Shown in pieces: positions 51,505-63,299 of a stretch of 64,000 nucleotides of DNA. This DNA is from Molossus alvarezi (lineage: Eukaryota; Chordata; Mammalia; Chiroptera; Molossidae): the NCBI GenBank assembly GCA_037176705.1, contig CM073895.1, forward strand, positions 2,826,051 through 2,890,050. Reading direction: 5' to 3'. The notes below the pieces were generated by a model that ran no database searches, was not told the DNA's origin, and saw only the letters and a list, made by a program, of their open reading frames with translations. Every line of letters starts with the position of its first letter. Position 1 is the stretch's first letter. The position numbers and the translations under genes were made by a program.

Positions 51505-51735
51505 AGATTTCCTTCAGCGCGGAATAGATGGGCCTTTACATCAATTTTGTAGGAGAATAAACCACCTATGGGGAAAAAAAAAATCAAGCACTTAGAAAAA
51601 TCACTTAATGTTTTTATTTACACTAGATGTTTGGGATTGGAGCTGCCACATAATATATAGTCGCCAAACCAATTCCTAACGCAACGTGCTCTCGAGTTTG
51701 CAGGTCCCCAGGCGCCCGGTTTATATTCTCTCCTA
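51505..51735. promoter_or_regulatory. Candidate conserved noncoding element, left part
   Basis: AT-rich unique sequence with GGCCTTTACATCAATTTTGT, TTAATGTTTTTATTTACACT and ACATAATATATAGTCGCC. It stands out from GC-rich flanks and is separated from the next candidate by about 130 bp of GC-rich DNA. Confidence 0.35.
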
Positions 51736-51867
51736 CCTCGGAGAGAGTGAATGGCAGGGGGTGGGAGGAGGGGCGGGTGCCTCGCGGGGGAGGGGAGGGC
51801 AGCTCCGAGAGGCGGGAGGAGACTCGGCACAGGTGCGGCGCGGGGCGGCAGAGTGGTTTGTATGGGA

Positions 51868-52125
51868 AGGACTGTAATTTATTTTGACACTGATCATGTA
51901 TTATTCAGCCGGAGTAAAAATAAACCTTATTAGCTGGGAAAATAGATCCCCCTTCCTCAGCCCACACTGTGCCAACTGTGACTTTAATAGTGATGATCAG
52001 GACAATAGCGAAGTTTGCAAACATCTTGTCGGCATGAGAGGAATCAAATCCCTCGCCGAGGAGAGATTTACAAACTCGCAAAGGCATGTGCGTAATAATT
52101 TGATCTCCCCCAGGCCGAGCTGCCT
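51868..52125. promoter_or_regulatory. Candidate conserved noncoding element, right part
   Basis: AT-rich unique sequence with TGTAATTTATTTTGACACTG, ATCATGTATTATTCAGCC, GACTTTAATAGTGATGATCA and GTGCGTAATAATTTGATC. HOX/TALE-like motifs (TGATGATCA, TAATTTAT) are clustered. The composition fits a developmental enhancer; conservation untested. Confidence 0.4.
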
Positions 52126-52224
52126 GGTGGCAGGGCACACAGATCCTGATGGGGAACCTGGGTCAGGCTCTGCAGGGTGGGGCCCGATGCCGGTGTGGGG
52201 GAGGCTGGACATCAACGCACCCAC

Positions 52225-52390
52225 TCATTCATTCATGTCTCTACTCCACGTCACCTTCATGCCACCCACTTCTGCACAGACACCCCCAGGACTGTCACCC
52301 CTCTGAACAACTGGGACTATCGGCGTTAATTTTCCAGATGGTAGAGCTGAGGTTCAAGGACACAAGGACATGTGACCTCCAGCCCCGAGC
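52225..52390 (-). mobile_element. MIR-like SINE relic
   Basis: TTTTCCAGATGGTAGAGCTG followed by AGGTTCAAGGACACAAGG resembles the reverse of MIR. Diverged, low certainty. Confidence 0.5.
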
Positions 52391-52427
52391 TACACATCAA
52401 CCTTTCACCTTCCTGACCCCCGCAGTG

Positions 52428-52640
52428 GGTTGAACGTGTTCCCTCCAATGGATGCCTGCCGGAAAATTCAGAACGTGACCTGATGGGAAACAGGGTCTTT
52501 GCGGATGTCATCAACCTAAGCTTAGTCCCTACTGGATGAGGGTGGGCCCTAAATCCAATGTCTGGTGGCCTTCTGAGGAGAGAAAACAGACACAGGGGAG
52601 AGGCCGCAGGATGACCGGAATGGGCGTACAGGGACGAGTC
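52428..52640 (+). mobile_element. MaLR-like LTR relic
   Basis: GTGGGTTGAACGTGTTCCCT, GAAACAGGGTCTTTGCGGAT, and GAGGGTGGGCCCTAAATCCA in the MLT1-type order. Confidence 0.65.
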
Positions 52641-52654
52641 CACAAACCAAGGGC

Positions 52655-53250
52655 TTGCACAGGCACCGCTCTGCGGAGCCCACAGATCCCTTCACTATTA
52701 ATGAGTTCATTGTTGACTTTTTAAAACATATGTTTTCATTGATTTTTTAGAGAGAGAGAGGAAGGGAGAAAGAGATAGAAACATCGATGTGAGAGAGATG
52801 CATGGATTGGCTGCCTCCTGCACACCCTCTGCTGGGGATCAAGCCCGCAACCTGGGCATGTGCCCTGACGGGAACTGAACCAGTCCATGGGACAAGGGTC
52901 CATCCACTGAGCCACACCGGCTGAGCTCATTGTGGACTGTTAACTATTCTGCACGCACCTGTGTAAAAGGTGCACATGTCCATCATTGTGCTTTTCATCC
53001 AATCCCAGAGGTTTTCCCGCTTTGCCTCCTCCCGCCTCCCTAGTCTATCACCAGTGGATTTCATGTAACCCACTTACATCTTCTCTTTTGATTGTCATGG
53101 ATGAAATGAGGTACAAAACTGCCTTTCTCTGGAGCGTTTTCTCAATCCATTGAGAATTTGCTTCCTGGAAATTGTTGGCAGTTTTGGCTCCAATAAACTC
53201 CTGAAAATTCTCTGCAGGTTTGAATGTTCCTGTGTTGATAGGACACGATT
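52655..53250 (+). mobile_element. LTR-like interspersed repeat, copy 1 (contains a SINE)
   Basis: About 390 bp of sequence, excluding the inserted SINE at 52718-52922, is shared in inverted orientation with 63300-63680. Shared landmarks are TTCATCCAATCCCAGAGG, CATCTTCTCTTTTGATTGTC and an AATAAACTC block near the end. The late AATAAA suggests an LTR. The family was not identified. Confidence 0.7.
52718..52922 (-). mobile_element. Ves-type SINE inside the LTR-like repeat
   Basis: Minus-strand SINE flanked by GAGTTCATTGTTGAC (52703-52717) and GAGCTCATTGTGGAC (52923-52937). The related copy at 63300-63680 has a single TTCATTGTTGAC at the corresponding place and no SINE, which shows the insertion directly. 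Confidence 0.93.
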
Positions 53251-53254
53251 CCGT

Positions 53255-53980
53255 CCACTACAGTCGGTCCTCAAGTCGTTGGGGGCCCAGGTCCTAACCC
53301 CTCCTTGGCAGGTCCTCTACTTGTGGTCCTCCACCTGCCTGCAGACACGCCTCGGTCCCTTGTCCGAAATGCAGACCCCGGGCCCCACCCCATTCTGCTA
53401 CAAGAGACTCCAGGGTGGGCCCAGGGTGTGGCTTTTACATGCCCCCCCACCCCACCCCCCGCCCCGAATCCACACCGAATGCCCCAGAATAGCCACAGGG
53501 AGAAACTGCACCCAACAAAGCCAACTCCTTGTTCTTTGTCATGGAAACTCAATTCAGACACAGCCCAGGCTGTTCAAAGAGGTGTCGGAGGAGACCGGCC
53601 CGAGCTGGAGGAGGTGCTGGACTGGGTCTGCGCTTCACCAGCCGGGAGATGGCACCTTGCAAACCAGGGCACTTTTCAAGGCTCGGCAGCTTTGGCAGCG
53701 GGCGGAGGGGCCCGCGTTGCCTTCGGGACCCAGCTCAGCCTCTTGTCCTCTGTGCCGGCTCAGTACCCTCCTCCAAGACCCCCCTTCCTTAAAGCACCCC
53801 GCCCGACGAGACTTCCCGCCCATCAGTCAGTGCCTGTTTACTGAGCACCTACTGTGCGCTTCGCCTTCTCCTGCCGAGAGAAATGAGGGGTGGGGGGCAC
53901 CATGATGCCCCAGCAGCTGGCCCTGTGGACACTGCCTGCGTTTGTCTCCCTGCTGAGCCACCCAGGGAAGCCGCGTACCC
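53255..53980. other. Intergenic sequence before the 38-bp array
   Basis: GC-rich unique sequence, no gene recognised; a MIR-tail-like TGTTTACTGAGCACCTACTG is at about 53836. Confidence 0.45.
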
Positions 53981-53984
53981 CCTC

Positions 53985-55988
53985 TGTCCTCCGTGGACTC
54001 ATCACCAGCCGCGTACCCCCTCTGCCCTCAGTGGACTCATCACCAGCCGCGTACTCCCTCTGTCCTCAGTGGACTCATCACCAGCCGCGTACCCTCTCTG
54101 TCCTCAGTGGACTCATCACCAGCCCTGTACCCTCTCTGTCCTCAGTGGACTCATCACCAGCCGCGTACCCCCTCTGTCCTCAGTGGACTCATCACCAGCC
54201 GCGCACCCTCTCTGTCCTCAGTGGACTCATCACCAGCCGCGTACCCCCTCTGTCCTCAGTGGACTCATCACCAGCCGCGTACCCCCTCTGTCCTCAGTGG
54301 ACTCATCACCAGCCGCGTACCCTCTCTGTCCTCAGTGGACTCATCACCAGCCGCGCACCCTCTCTGTCCTCAGTGGACTCATCACCAGCCGCGTACCCCC
54401 TCTGTCCTCAGTGGACTCATCACCAGCCGTATACCCTCTCTGTCCTCAGTGGACTCATCACCAGCCCTGTACCCTCTCTGTCCTCAGTGGACTCATCACC
54501 AGCCGCGTACCCTCTCACCAGCCGCGTACCCTCTCTGTCCTCAGTGGACTCATCACCAGCCGTATACCCTCTCTGTCCTCAGTGGACTCATCACCAGCCG
54601 CGTACCCTCTCACCAGCCGCGTACCCTCTCTGTCCTCAGTGGACTCATCACCAGCCGTATACCCTCTCTGTCCTCAGTGGACTCATCACCAGCCGCGTAC
54701 CCTCTCACCAGCCGCGTACCCTCTCTGTCCTCAGTGGACTCATCACCAGCCGCGTACCCCCTCTGTCCTCGGTGGACTCATCACCAGCCGCGTACCCTCT
54801 CTGTCCTCAGTGGACTCATCACCAGCCGCGTACCCTCTCTGTCCTCAGTGGACTCATCACCAGCCGCGTACCCCCTCTGTCCTCAGTGGACTCATCACCA
54901 GCCGCGTACCCTCTCTGTCCTCAGTGGACTCATCACCAGCCCTGTACCCTCTCTGTCCTCAGTGGACTCATCACCAGCCGCGTACCCCCTCTGTCCTCGG
55001 TGGACTCATCACCAGCCGCGTACCCTCTCTGTCCTCAGTGGACTCATCACCAGCCGCGTACCCTCTCACCAGCCGCGTACCCTCTCTGTCCTCAGTGGAC
55101 TCATCACCAGCCGTATACCCTCTCTGTCCTCAGTGGACTCATCACCAGCCGTATACCCTCTCTGTCCTCAGTGGACTCATCACCAGCCACGTACCCTCTC
55201 TGTCCTCAGTGGACTCATCACCAGCCCTGTACCCTCTCTGTCCTCAGTGGACTCATCACCAGCCGCGTACCCTCTCACCAGCCGCGTACCCTCTCTGTCC
55301 TCAGTGGACTCATCACCAGCCGTATACCCTCTCTGTCCTCAGTGGACTCATCACCAGCCGCGTACCCTCTCACCAGCCGCGTACCCTCTCTGTCCTCAGT
55401 GGACTCATCACCAGCCGCGTACCCCCTCTGTCCTCGGTGGACTCATCACCAGCCGCGTACCCTCTCTGTCCTCAGTGGACTCATCACCAGCCGTATACCC
55501 TCTCTGTCCTCAGTGGACTCATCACCAGCCACGTACCCTCTCTGTCCTCAGTGGACTCATCACCAGCCCTGTACCCTCTCTGTCCTCAGTGGACTCATCA
55601 CCAGCCGCGTACCCTCTCACCAGCCGCGTACCCTCTCTGTCCTCAGTGGACTCATCACCAGCCGTATACCCTCTCTGTCCTCAGTGGACTCATCACCAGC
55701 CGCGTACCCTCTCACCAGCCGCGTACCCTCTCTGTCCTCAGTGGACTCATCACCAGCCGCGTACCCCCTCTGTCCTCGGTGGACTCATCACCAGCCGCGT
55801 ACCCTCTCTGTCCTCAGTGGACTCATCACCAGCCGCGTACCCTCTCTGTCCTCAGTGGACTCATCACCAGCCCTGTACCCTCTCTGTCCTCAGTGGACTC
55901 ATCACCAGCCGCACACCCTCTCTGTCCTCGGTGGACTCATCACCAGCCGCGTACCCCCTCTGTCCTCAGTGGACTCATCACCAGCCCT
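53985..55988. repeat. 38-bp minisatellite, about 48 full and 8 half units
   Basis: Units of CCTCTGTCCTCAGTGGACTC followed by ATCACCAGCCGCGTACCC, 38 bp each. Variants replace GCGTACC by GTATACC, CTGTACC, GCACACC or ACGTACC. Eight units are cut to exactly 19 bp by loss of TGTCCTCAGTGGACTCATC; they start at 54505, 54600, 54695, 55056, 55265, 55360, 55607 and 55702. A block of about 342 bp (nine units) recurs near the right end. The unit contains no stop codon in any forward frame, so all three forward frames are open for more than 660 codons. Confidence 0.98.
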
Positions 55989-55989
55989 A

Positions 55990-56540
55990 ATAATGCCCAG
56001 GCGGGGTCAGGAGGACTAACCGAATGGGTATGCGTGGCCTGCCCGGACATCGTCTCTGCACTTGTTATCTTAGCTGGGCAAAGCTGAGTCCCCTGTGCCC
56101 TGGCTCCATCTGGGCGGGGTGGGGGTGGGGGTAAGTAATTTGAATTTCTCTGAAATCAGGATGAATCTGATCACCGAAAATGGGCATGGGGTCCCCATAC
56201 CTGGGCACACCTGTTCTTTTTTAACGCTTGCAGATAAGTGTGGGCCTGGGAGACAGTTCTGGCCCCAGGAGACAGAAGGTGTGGCCAGCTGGGCAGGGAG
56301 GTGGAGCAACAGTCCAGGAACTGTTTGGTACAAGTCCCCTAAGGGGAGCCATAGGCCAGCTCCACCCTCCAGGCCAGCGGGGCCCAGCGGGGCCAAAACG
56401 TATCCGCTTTTTATGGGTTCTCCTGGGCCGAGCTGCACCCTGTGCTTGACAGCTCGGAGGACGCCGATGTGGGGACAGGCACGGACCTCGATGACTCAGA
56501 GCGGAACACCGAGTCAGAGGACAGGGCTCAGCGTGCAGAA
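55990..56540. other. Intergenic sequence, no gene recognised
   Basis: Unique sequence; no coding family recognised. Confidence 0.45.
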
Positions 56541-56542
56541 GG

Positions 56543-56777
56543 TTTTAAAATCCTCACCCGAGGATATTTTTACATTTATCTTCAGACAGAATGCAAGGGA
56601 GAGAGAGAGAGAAGCATCCATGTGAGAGAGACACATCAGTGGGTTGCCAACAACATGACCCCAACTGGGGCCAGGAACAAACTGCAACCAAGGTGTGTGC
56701 CCTTGGCCAGAATTGAACCCGGGACTCTTTGGTCTGCAGGCCGACGCTCTAACCGCTGAGCCAGACTGGCCAGGGCA
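56543..56777 (-). mobile_element. Ves-type SINE, long-tail subtype
   Basis: Minus-strand SINE of the subtype with ATCCTCACCCGAGGATA. Flanks GCGTGCAGAAGG and GCACGCAGAAGT form a 12-bp target-site duplication with two mismatches. Confidence 0.9.
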
Positions 56778-56779
56778 GC

Positions 56780-57445
56780 ACGCAGAAGTTGTGAGAACAC
56801 CTTAACGAATTCGTCTGGCGTGTATCACCGCAGCCAGAGCCTGTCAGAACCCCCATCCAGTGAAGTCAGGGAGCTCCTTCGATAAGGATCGAACAAAACT
56901 TAGACGGGCTAAGAAAGCGTCATGTTGGTTTAACGGACGGTGTTTTTTCTTTCTTGGTGGTAGATAAAGTAACGGGCATCTTGCCATCAACGGCATCTTA
57001 GATTCAATGACATAGTCTGAGTAAAATACAACGTTACAGAGTCGTTATGTGGCAGGGACAATTAGATGCATGCGAAGTGTTTTTGGTCATTTGATGCTTA
57101 TGATAGTCTTCCCCGGTGTCGGGGCGAAGGAGGGACGTTAACCTGGGAACTTCCAGGGCTGGGAGGGAGGCTGGGAGATTTCTCCAGGACCCGGGGTGGG
57201 GGTGGGGGGCGCCATGTCCCTGCACCTTGAGGACCTTTCTTTTGTCTTCACGACAAGGCATCTGCATGAGTTACATGTTACCCTGGCTACAGCGGTTAAA
57301 TCTACATCCTTGTTTCCTTGAAGGAATAAATGTCTGTTATTGTTTCTTTATTAAACCAGAAGAAAATCATTAGCACGGTTTACTTCTCCCACAAGGACGG
57401 AAAAAAAAACCAACAACCAAGGAAAAAGTCCCCCTCACGATCCTG
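56780..57445. other. Intergenic sequence, no gene recognised
   Basis: Moderately AT-rich unique sequence. Confidence 0.4.
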
Positions 57446-57449
57446 TTGG

Positions 57450-57545
57450 GTTTTAAAAAACTGAAGCGAGGCGTTCGAGAATCTAATTACATTACATGAA
57501 CGACAACTCTATAAAGAAGATGGATTTATTTAATTGTCAGAACTC
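57450..57545. promoter_or_regulatory. Candidate conserved noncoding element
   Basis: Short AT-rich island with GAGAATCTAATTACATTACA and GGATTTATTTAATTGTCAG. Several TAAT cores occur within 70 bp. Confidence 0.28.
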
Positions 57546-57549
57546 GTTC

Positions 57550-58280
57550 GGTGGCAGCTCCGCGCGGAGGGTGCTTGGGGACTCCTGTGGCTGAAACCCG
57601 AAGCTGCCGGGGTGCCCCTGGCCCTTCCCCAGCGGGGGGCTGGTGGGCGTCCCCTGGGTCGTGCCCGAGGACGCAGAACTTGGGAGATGTGATCCCACGA
57701 TGTTTGCTTGTTTGAAATGAAGCCAGAGTTACCCCGTGAATAAGCAGTCCACTGGAGTAGTGGGGGAGGGGACCCTGTAACACAAGCCGGGTCTGGTTTA
57801 GCTCCTCGTCCGGACACCTGGTCGACCTCACCAAACACACCCATCCATCCTCAGCCCCAATGTGCCTTGGCTTGATGTCTTCTAATATAAGCCCAATAAC
57901 TACTTTTCAAAACGATTGTAGGTGCTCATTCGCAGGGTGTGCTGTTGCCGGAAAGGGGAGCTGGCCCTTGGAGGGTCCGCCTGGGGTCAGCGGGAGTGTT
58001 GGGTTCTTGACTCCGTGTAGGGAAGATTTTGCAGCATGGGTCCAGGTGAGTTTTAGGGGACATTTAGTAAAGCTGGGGACAGGGAAACAAGGAAGGGCCG
58101 GGGGAGCGAGCCTCGGCTGGTCTGCTCTGGCTCACTGAGAGCTCAGAGAGAAGGGGGCCTTGGGGACAGGTTCAGGGGTTTGCTCGGGGTGAACTGCCCA
58201 CTGAGCCCTGGTTGCAAGCCTCCTGGGTCCCTTAAAGTCTAGGGGACGCCTGGGGTGGGGACGGGGGTCCTTTGTCTTGA
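57550..58280. other. Intergenic sequence, no gene recognised
   Basis: Unique GC-rich sequence. Confidence 0.4.
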
Positions 58281-58283
58281 GGC

Positions 58284-58521
58284 TTTTTAAAAAAAATCCT
58301 CACCCAAGGATTTTTGCCCCATTTATCTTCAGATAGAGTGGGAGGGAGGGAGGGAGGGAGGGAGGTCGACGCGAGAGAGACACATTGACTGGTTGCTTCC
58401 CGCATGACCCCAGGGCCGGGGAAAAACTGCAACCGAGGTCCATGCCCTTGACTGGAATCGAACCCATGACTCTTTGGTCCGTGGGCCAACGCTCTAACCG
58501 CTGAGCCAGACCGGCCAGGGC
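58284..58521 (-). mobile_element. Ves-type SINE, long-tail subtype
   Basis: Minus-strand SINE with AATCCTCACCCAAGGATTT at its tail side, a GGGA tetranucleotide expansion (about 58339-58362), and head ending GACCGGCCAGGGC. Confidence 0.9.
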
Positions 58522-58529
58522 TGTTGAGG

Positions 58530-58620
58530 CCTCGCTCTCCCTCTCCCTCTCCCCTCCCCCTCTCCCCTCCCCCTCTCTTGCTCCCCCTCTCCCTCTCTCT
58601 CTCTCTTCTCTCTCTCTCAT
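58530..58620. repeat. CT-rich low-complexity tract
   Basis: CTCCCTCTCCCCTCC-type units grading into CTCTCT at the right end. Confidence 0.9.
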
Positions 58621-58624
58621 CTTA

Positions 58625-60162
58625 GGGGAGGTCCCAGGGGAGGGTCTCACAGAATATTCATCAGTGTCCAGGTGAGCTCCTTCAGGGTTGGCATCCTCAC
58701 TGACGGGTCAGTGCCAGGGCAGGGGGTCGTTAGGCGTTGCAGCTGGTCCTGGTGCCGCCCACCTGGTTTTGCTACTTTTTGGGTCTGGAGCTTAAATACC
58801 ACTGAGGCCTCGATGTCATCTCCAGGGAGGTGACCCTCTGCAACCCCTGTCAATTTGTTCAGCTTTCTGCCTCAGTTTCCCCGTTCCACTTGTCCTGGCT
58901 CGCTGGCCTGTCTCAGGGTGACCCGTCCACACCTCGGGGTGCTCTCTCTTCATCTCTGCGCAGGAAGTCGGCACGTTCAGACCACGTGGCCCCACCTTGG
59001 CGAAGCCTGGTCTTCCGGGAGCCGAGACCCCCCTTCTGCCCCTGACCATGAAGAGGAGCCGCGGGCTCTTCCACGCACGTGTTCTAAGGACCCCTTTATC
59101 CCTCTGTTCCCAGCACCTGCGCACAGGGCTCTCCCCGAGGAACCTGTGTGTTCCCTCCTACTGGACAGAAGGCTCTCACCTGTTCGCCCCATCCCTGGTC
59201 TGCAGGGGGTCTGGAGGCGCATCCAAGCTCGACTGTCCAGTCCAGTTTGCCTCCCTGTCGTCCCTGGTCCTTCTGTCTCGGGCACTCGCACCCTGGGCTC
59301 TGGTCTCCTATTTCGGTTGCTGCTCGTCCTCACTGGCAAGTGCAGGGACGTGGGGCAGGCTCTCGGGTTTTAGAGCCAAACTGGCGGTGTTCGCCTCCTG
59401 GCCGCGTGGCCGAGGTGGTGAGGAGCCTCTCCGAGCCTGACATGTCCACGTCCATATTTGACCCCAGTGAACCCGACTGAGCCGGTCGGAGTGCTGGAGC
59501 CTCGCGGGGGCCCGAAGACCAGTCCGGTGTCTCAGGAACCTGTAGGCAAACACGCAGACAGTAATTCACGCCTGCCTGCGGGCGCACGGGAAAGGCAGAT
59601 TTATTGACTGTTTTTAAGTAAAGACGAGATTGACATCTTACTTCGGGGAAAGACAGATGACAGTTCAGTTCCTTCGGGCAGGGTGCTTTCCTCCGTGTAC
59701 TGTGGAGATGGAGTGTGGGGTCCATGGGAACGGGGAGCCAACCAGCGTGGATTCCCCGACTTGCTGGGCCGTCGCAGACTCTGCAGTTCTGACTCCAGTT
59801 CCGACGTGTGGGGTTTGTTTCCACCCGACCAAGCGATTCTCAGACGCTGGCCGGCATCCTGCGGGCAACTCCGCGCAGACGCCGGCTGCGTGGGGACAGC
59901 ATCCCACCCGCAGGCGGAGGCGCCACGCCAGCTTGTCACCTGGGCTTCTGACCAAATGCTGTAGATCGAAGTTTCCCTGGATTTAATTACTTTGGCACAG
60001 CAGCTCGTGTTACTGCCGGCTCACCATTTCGTCGTTCTAGAACGTGGTCCAGGACCAGCCAGAGGGGAGACCTGCAGGGGGTGGGACTGGGCTGGGGTGC
60101 GGGCCCTCCCGCTCCCGGGATCCCCCCCACGCCCAGCTGTCCACCAGCCTGGAAACTCCCCA

Positions 60163-60197
<35 letters not shown>

Positions 60198-61505
60198 TCC
60201 CTGGGTCTTCAAGGAAGCCTCAGTCCACAACCACCAACGATGAACTCACAGGCCCTTGGAGAATGAGCTTCACCCCAGCCCCTCCCCTCCCTGAAGTCCC
60301 GACCCTCTGATTCAGCACCGGTCCTGGATCTAGCCCCCCTCCCTCCGGGGCTTCCCAAAGGTCACCTTGTTAGCACAACAAAAGACACCTGGATCGCTCT
60401 CTGCACTCAGGAAGTCCCCAGGGCTTTAGGGGCTTGGAGCCAGGAACTGGGATGAAGACCAACTATCTATTTCATATAAATCACAGTATCACAGCCTGTC
60501 CCGAGGAGAGCACCTTGGAACCCAGGTGGGGCGAGGTTCCAGGGATGAGGAAGTGGCTTCATTTCCTGCGGTCGCGGTGTGGGTACGGCCTGAAGGGACT
60601 GCACGGGGCAGGCAGGACGTGGACGACGGCCCAGCTGCAGCATCACGGGCCAGGTATGGAATGCAGACTCCCGGGCCTCCCCCTGGAGGTCCTGGTCCAG
60701 TCGGGCCAGCCGGGCTCAGGCTCCCAGGGGACTGGCAGGTGTGGGCAGCTCTGGGCCTGCTTCTCTTGGCCCCGGGTAACCTCAATTCTTTCCCAGTCCC
60801 CCGCCTAAACCACCAAGAACAAAACACATTTAAAAGATGGTTACTTAGTATCCCCTTTGGCCTAATTTTTTTCTTTTCGAAGCAAGTAGCCTCTGAAGAT
60901 GAGGGAGCTGGGAAAGGCCGCAGCCTGGAAGGGGAGTGTTATGAAAACCCTCAGTTTAATTCAGATGGATACGGGCATCCGAGAGGCCAGCCTTCCAGGG
61001 GTAATTGAGTTGCACTCCAGCAGGGGTCCTGCGGGGCGGGGGTGATGTATGCGAGTTCCAAGGCCCACCTGAGGCGGGTCCGGGCCACTGGCTCTCAGGT
61101 GTATGGTTGGGGCTCTCAGAGCCATCCCCGGGGGGTGCTCTGCCTCTGCCTCCTCCTCCCCCTGCTGTCTAACCAACAAGGCAGGGCAACCCTTCCAGAA
61201 ACTTCTCCCAGCCCAGAGCTCTCGTTCGTCACACCGACCAGTTCTCCTGTGTGGGTGCACCTAGCCTCTCTCTGGGTCTCTAGACAAACTCTCCCTCCGC
61301 CTGGACCATCTTCTGTGCCTTGGCCTGTGCTCATCCCTGCGGCTTAGGGGGGACATTATCCTCTAACTTCCGATGGGGTGGGGTGGGGGGACGTTCTGGC
61401 CCAGTGCCCGGCCCGGCCCCCCAGGGGCTCTGCGCACCCCTGCGGCTCCGCAGGGCGGTTCAGGCGGCAACGGGGTAGCTCCAGGCAGCGTCTCCCCGAC
61501 GCGCA
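58625..61505. other. Intergenic sequence, no gene recognised
   Basis: GC-rich unique sequence apart from the poly-C tract near 60.18 kb. Open frames are short and without family resemblance. Confidence 0.45.
60168..60196. repeat. Poly-C tract, about 29 bases
   Basis: The longest homopolymer in the window. The true length may differ, since such tracts are hard to sequence. Confidence 0.85.
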
Positions 61506-61514
61506 GAGGTGCCC

Positions 61515-61745
61515 GCCACCGAGAATGGTCGAGACTCGTGGAATATTAAACATCGCGATGTAAAGTACAGCGTAGGGAATAGAGTCAATAATATTGTAAT
61601 AACTGTGCCTGGCGCCAGGTGGGCGCTGGGAATACCGGGGGGCCACTTCCTAAGGCATATTAATGTTTAATCACTGTGTTTTACACTTCAAACTAATAGA
61701 ATAGTGTATGTCAACTGTAATTGAAAAATAAATTTAAAGAGTCGG
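61515..61745 (+). mobile_element. L1 3' terminus relic
   Basis: GGGAATAGAGTCAATAATAT, TGTAATAACTGTGCCTGG, TTTACACTTCAAACTAATAG and TATGTCAACTGTAATTGAAA, ending in AATAAATTTAAAGA, as at the 3' end of old L1 elements. Confidence 0.8.
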
Positions 61746-61749
61746 AAAA

Positions 61750-62995
61750 AAGGGCTTTAATGTTCTGGACCCAAATTTAAATGCTCCCGGCAGATGAACA
61801 TGCCCAGTCCTCGTGCTCATTTCATGATGTGGGAGTGCGGGCATCACCGTTCTGAAATCAGGGGAAGACACAAAGCAGAGCCTACAGATAAAAGGAATCG
61901 CACGGTAAAACGAACGGACATCGTGTGGTCAGAGATAAGGGCTACTTAGTCATTGCTCACACATGTGACCCTAACTGCATAGCTTCAGGCAGAATCAAGC
62001 GGAACAGGGACTCGGGGAGAAACCTCCACGACGCGTCGGAGGAGAGGTCGGGCAGACAGAAATGCAGAGACCCGTCTTCGTGCGGCGAATTCGCGGGCGC
62101 TGCGAGGCGGGCAGGGGGGCCTGTCCCCAACACAGAGGGCGCACCCCTTCGCCACGCTCAGGAAACACGCTTACAAAATGGGGTCACAGGATGGGCCAGA
62201 ACGGAGGCCTCCTTTTCAAAGAATTAATGTGAAAGAAACTGCATTCTCTGACCACAGATAAATGTTGAAACGAACAAAAGGGAAGTTTTTTTTAGAGCCC
62301 CCAGTTTTGGGGGAACTAGTGAACATAGTAACCCTTGGACATGGCCACGGAAATTAAAGACACGGAGTAAGTGGTGATAGCATTCGACGTGCTAGAATCT
62401 GCAGGGCAGAGAAGCTGCTCCAACAGAGAAATGCTGTTCCAAGTGCACCTCTCAGGACGCAACGGACGTTGGAACGAAGAGCCCGGTATGTACGTGGACT
62501 GTTGGAAAACAAGCAAGAGAGGGACCCTCCCCTGCCCTCCCCCCAAAGCTGAGGAAGGACATAAAAAAGATAAAAGCAGGAACACACGGAAGAGAGAAAA
62601 CCTATAGAGAGGGTGGCCAAACCCCAAATCTGCTTAGAAAAACGGAACACACCGGACTTCTGGAAAGAACATTCAAGAAAACGACGAAGAACTTGGAAAT
62701 GAAGAAAGTAAGAAATTAGCATCATGAACAAGTGTATTTTACTAATTGATACTTAACTGGGATGGATACATTCTTATAAATAGTATACAATGCCCCAACT
62801 TGTGTATGATAAAACAGACAAGTTGACTAGACAGGTACACTTTAAACAAGTTAAAGCCAGGACCTTCCTTTATAAAATAAACATCGACAAAAACCACAGA
62901 AAAGCCCCAAAATAAAAACAAACCAAACAATCACCCTCCCCCCTCCACCCCGCACCACCACCAAACCAACCAACGGCAACTCCAGATGACTTTTT
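61750..62995. other. AT-richer intergenic sequence, possible LINE remnants
   Basis: Low GC, A-rich on the plus strand, compatible with decayed LINE sequence but without a firm match. No gene recognised. Confidence 0.35.
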
Positions 62996-62999
62996 TGGG

Positions 63000-63250
63000 A
63001 GATTTCTCCAATATTCCAAGAACATTTAATTTCTGTTGGAAGCAAGATGTTCTAGGAAAGAAGACATTGAGTGAAATCTGCCTGGCTCACTTTGTGAGGC
63101 TGACGTAATCCGGATTTCACAATCAAATGAAGACAACCAGAGTAACAAACAAAATTATGGGCTTATCTTGTTTATGACCAAAGGTGCAGAAATTCTAAGT
63201 AAAATATTAGGTAACGGAACCAAGTAGCGTATTAGAGAAAATGACCCTCG
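63000..63250 (+). mobile_element. L1 ORF2 relic
   Basis: CTCACTTTGTGAGGCTGACG, GGGCTTATCTTGTTTATGAC, GTGCAGAAATTCTAAGTAAA and TATTAGGTAACGGAACCAAG follow the order of an L1 ORF2 reverse-transcriptase segment; it has frameshifts. Confidence 0.65.
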
Positions 63251-63299
63251 ATGGTCTAGGATTTTTCTAGAAACATCTGGAAAATCTCTCTGCTTCACT

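Noticed and set aside
40727..55988. Regular arrays that might suggest CRISPR
   Set aside because: Units are directly tandem without unique spacers, and the DNA is mammalian.
53883..56087. Three overlapping open frames of 665-734 codons
   Set aside because: They consist of the 38-bp minisatellite read in three phases. No non-repeat domain, splice signal or promoter supports any of them as a gene.
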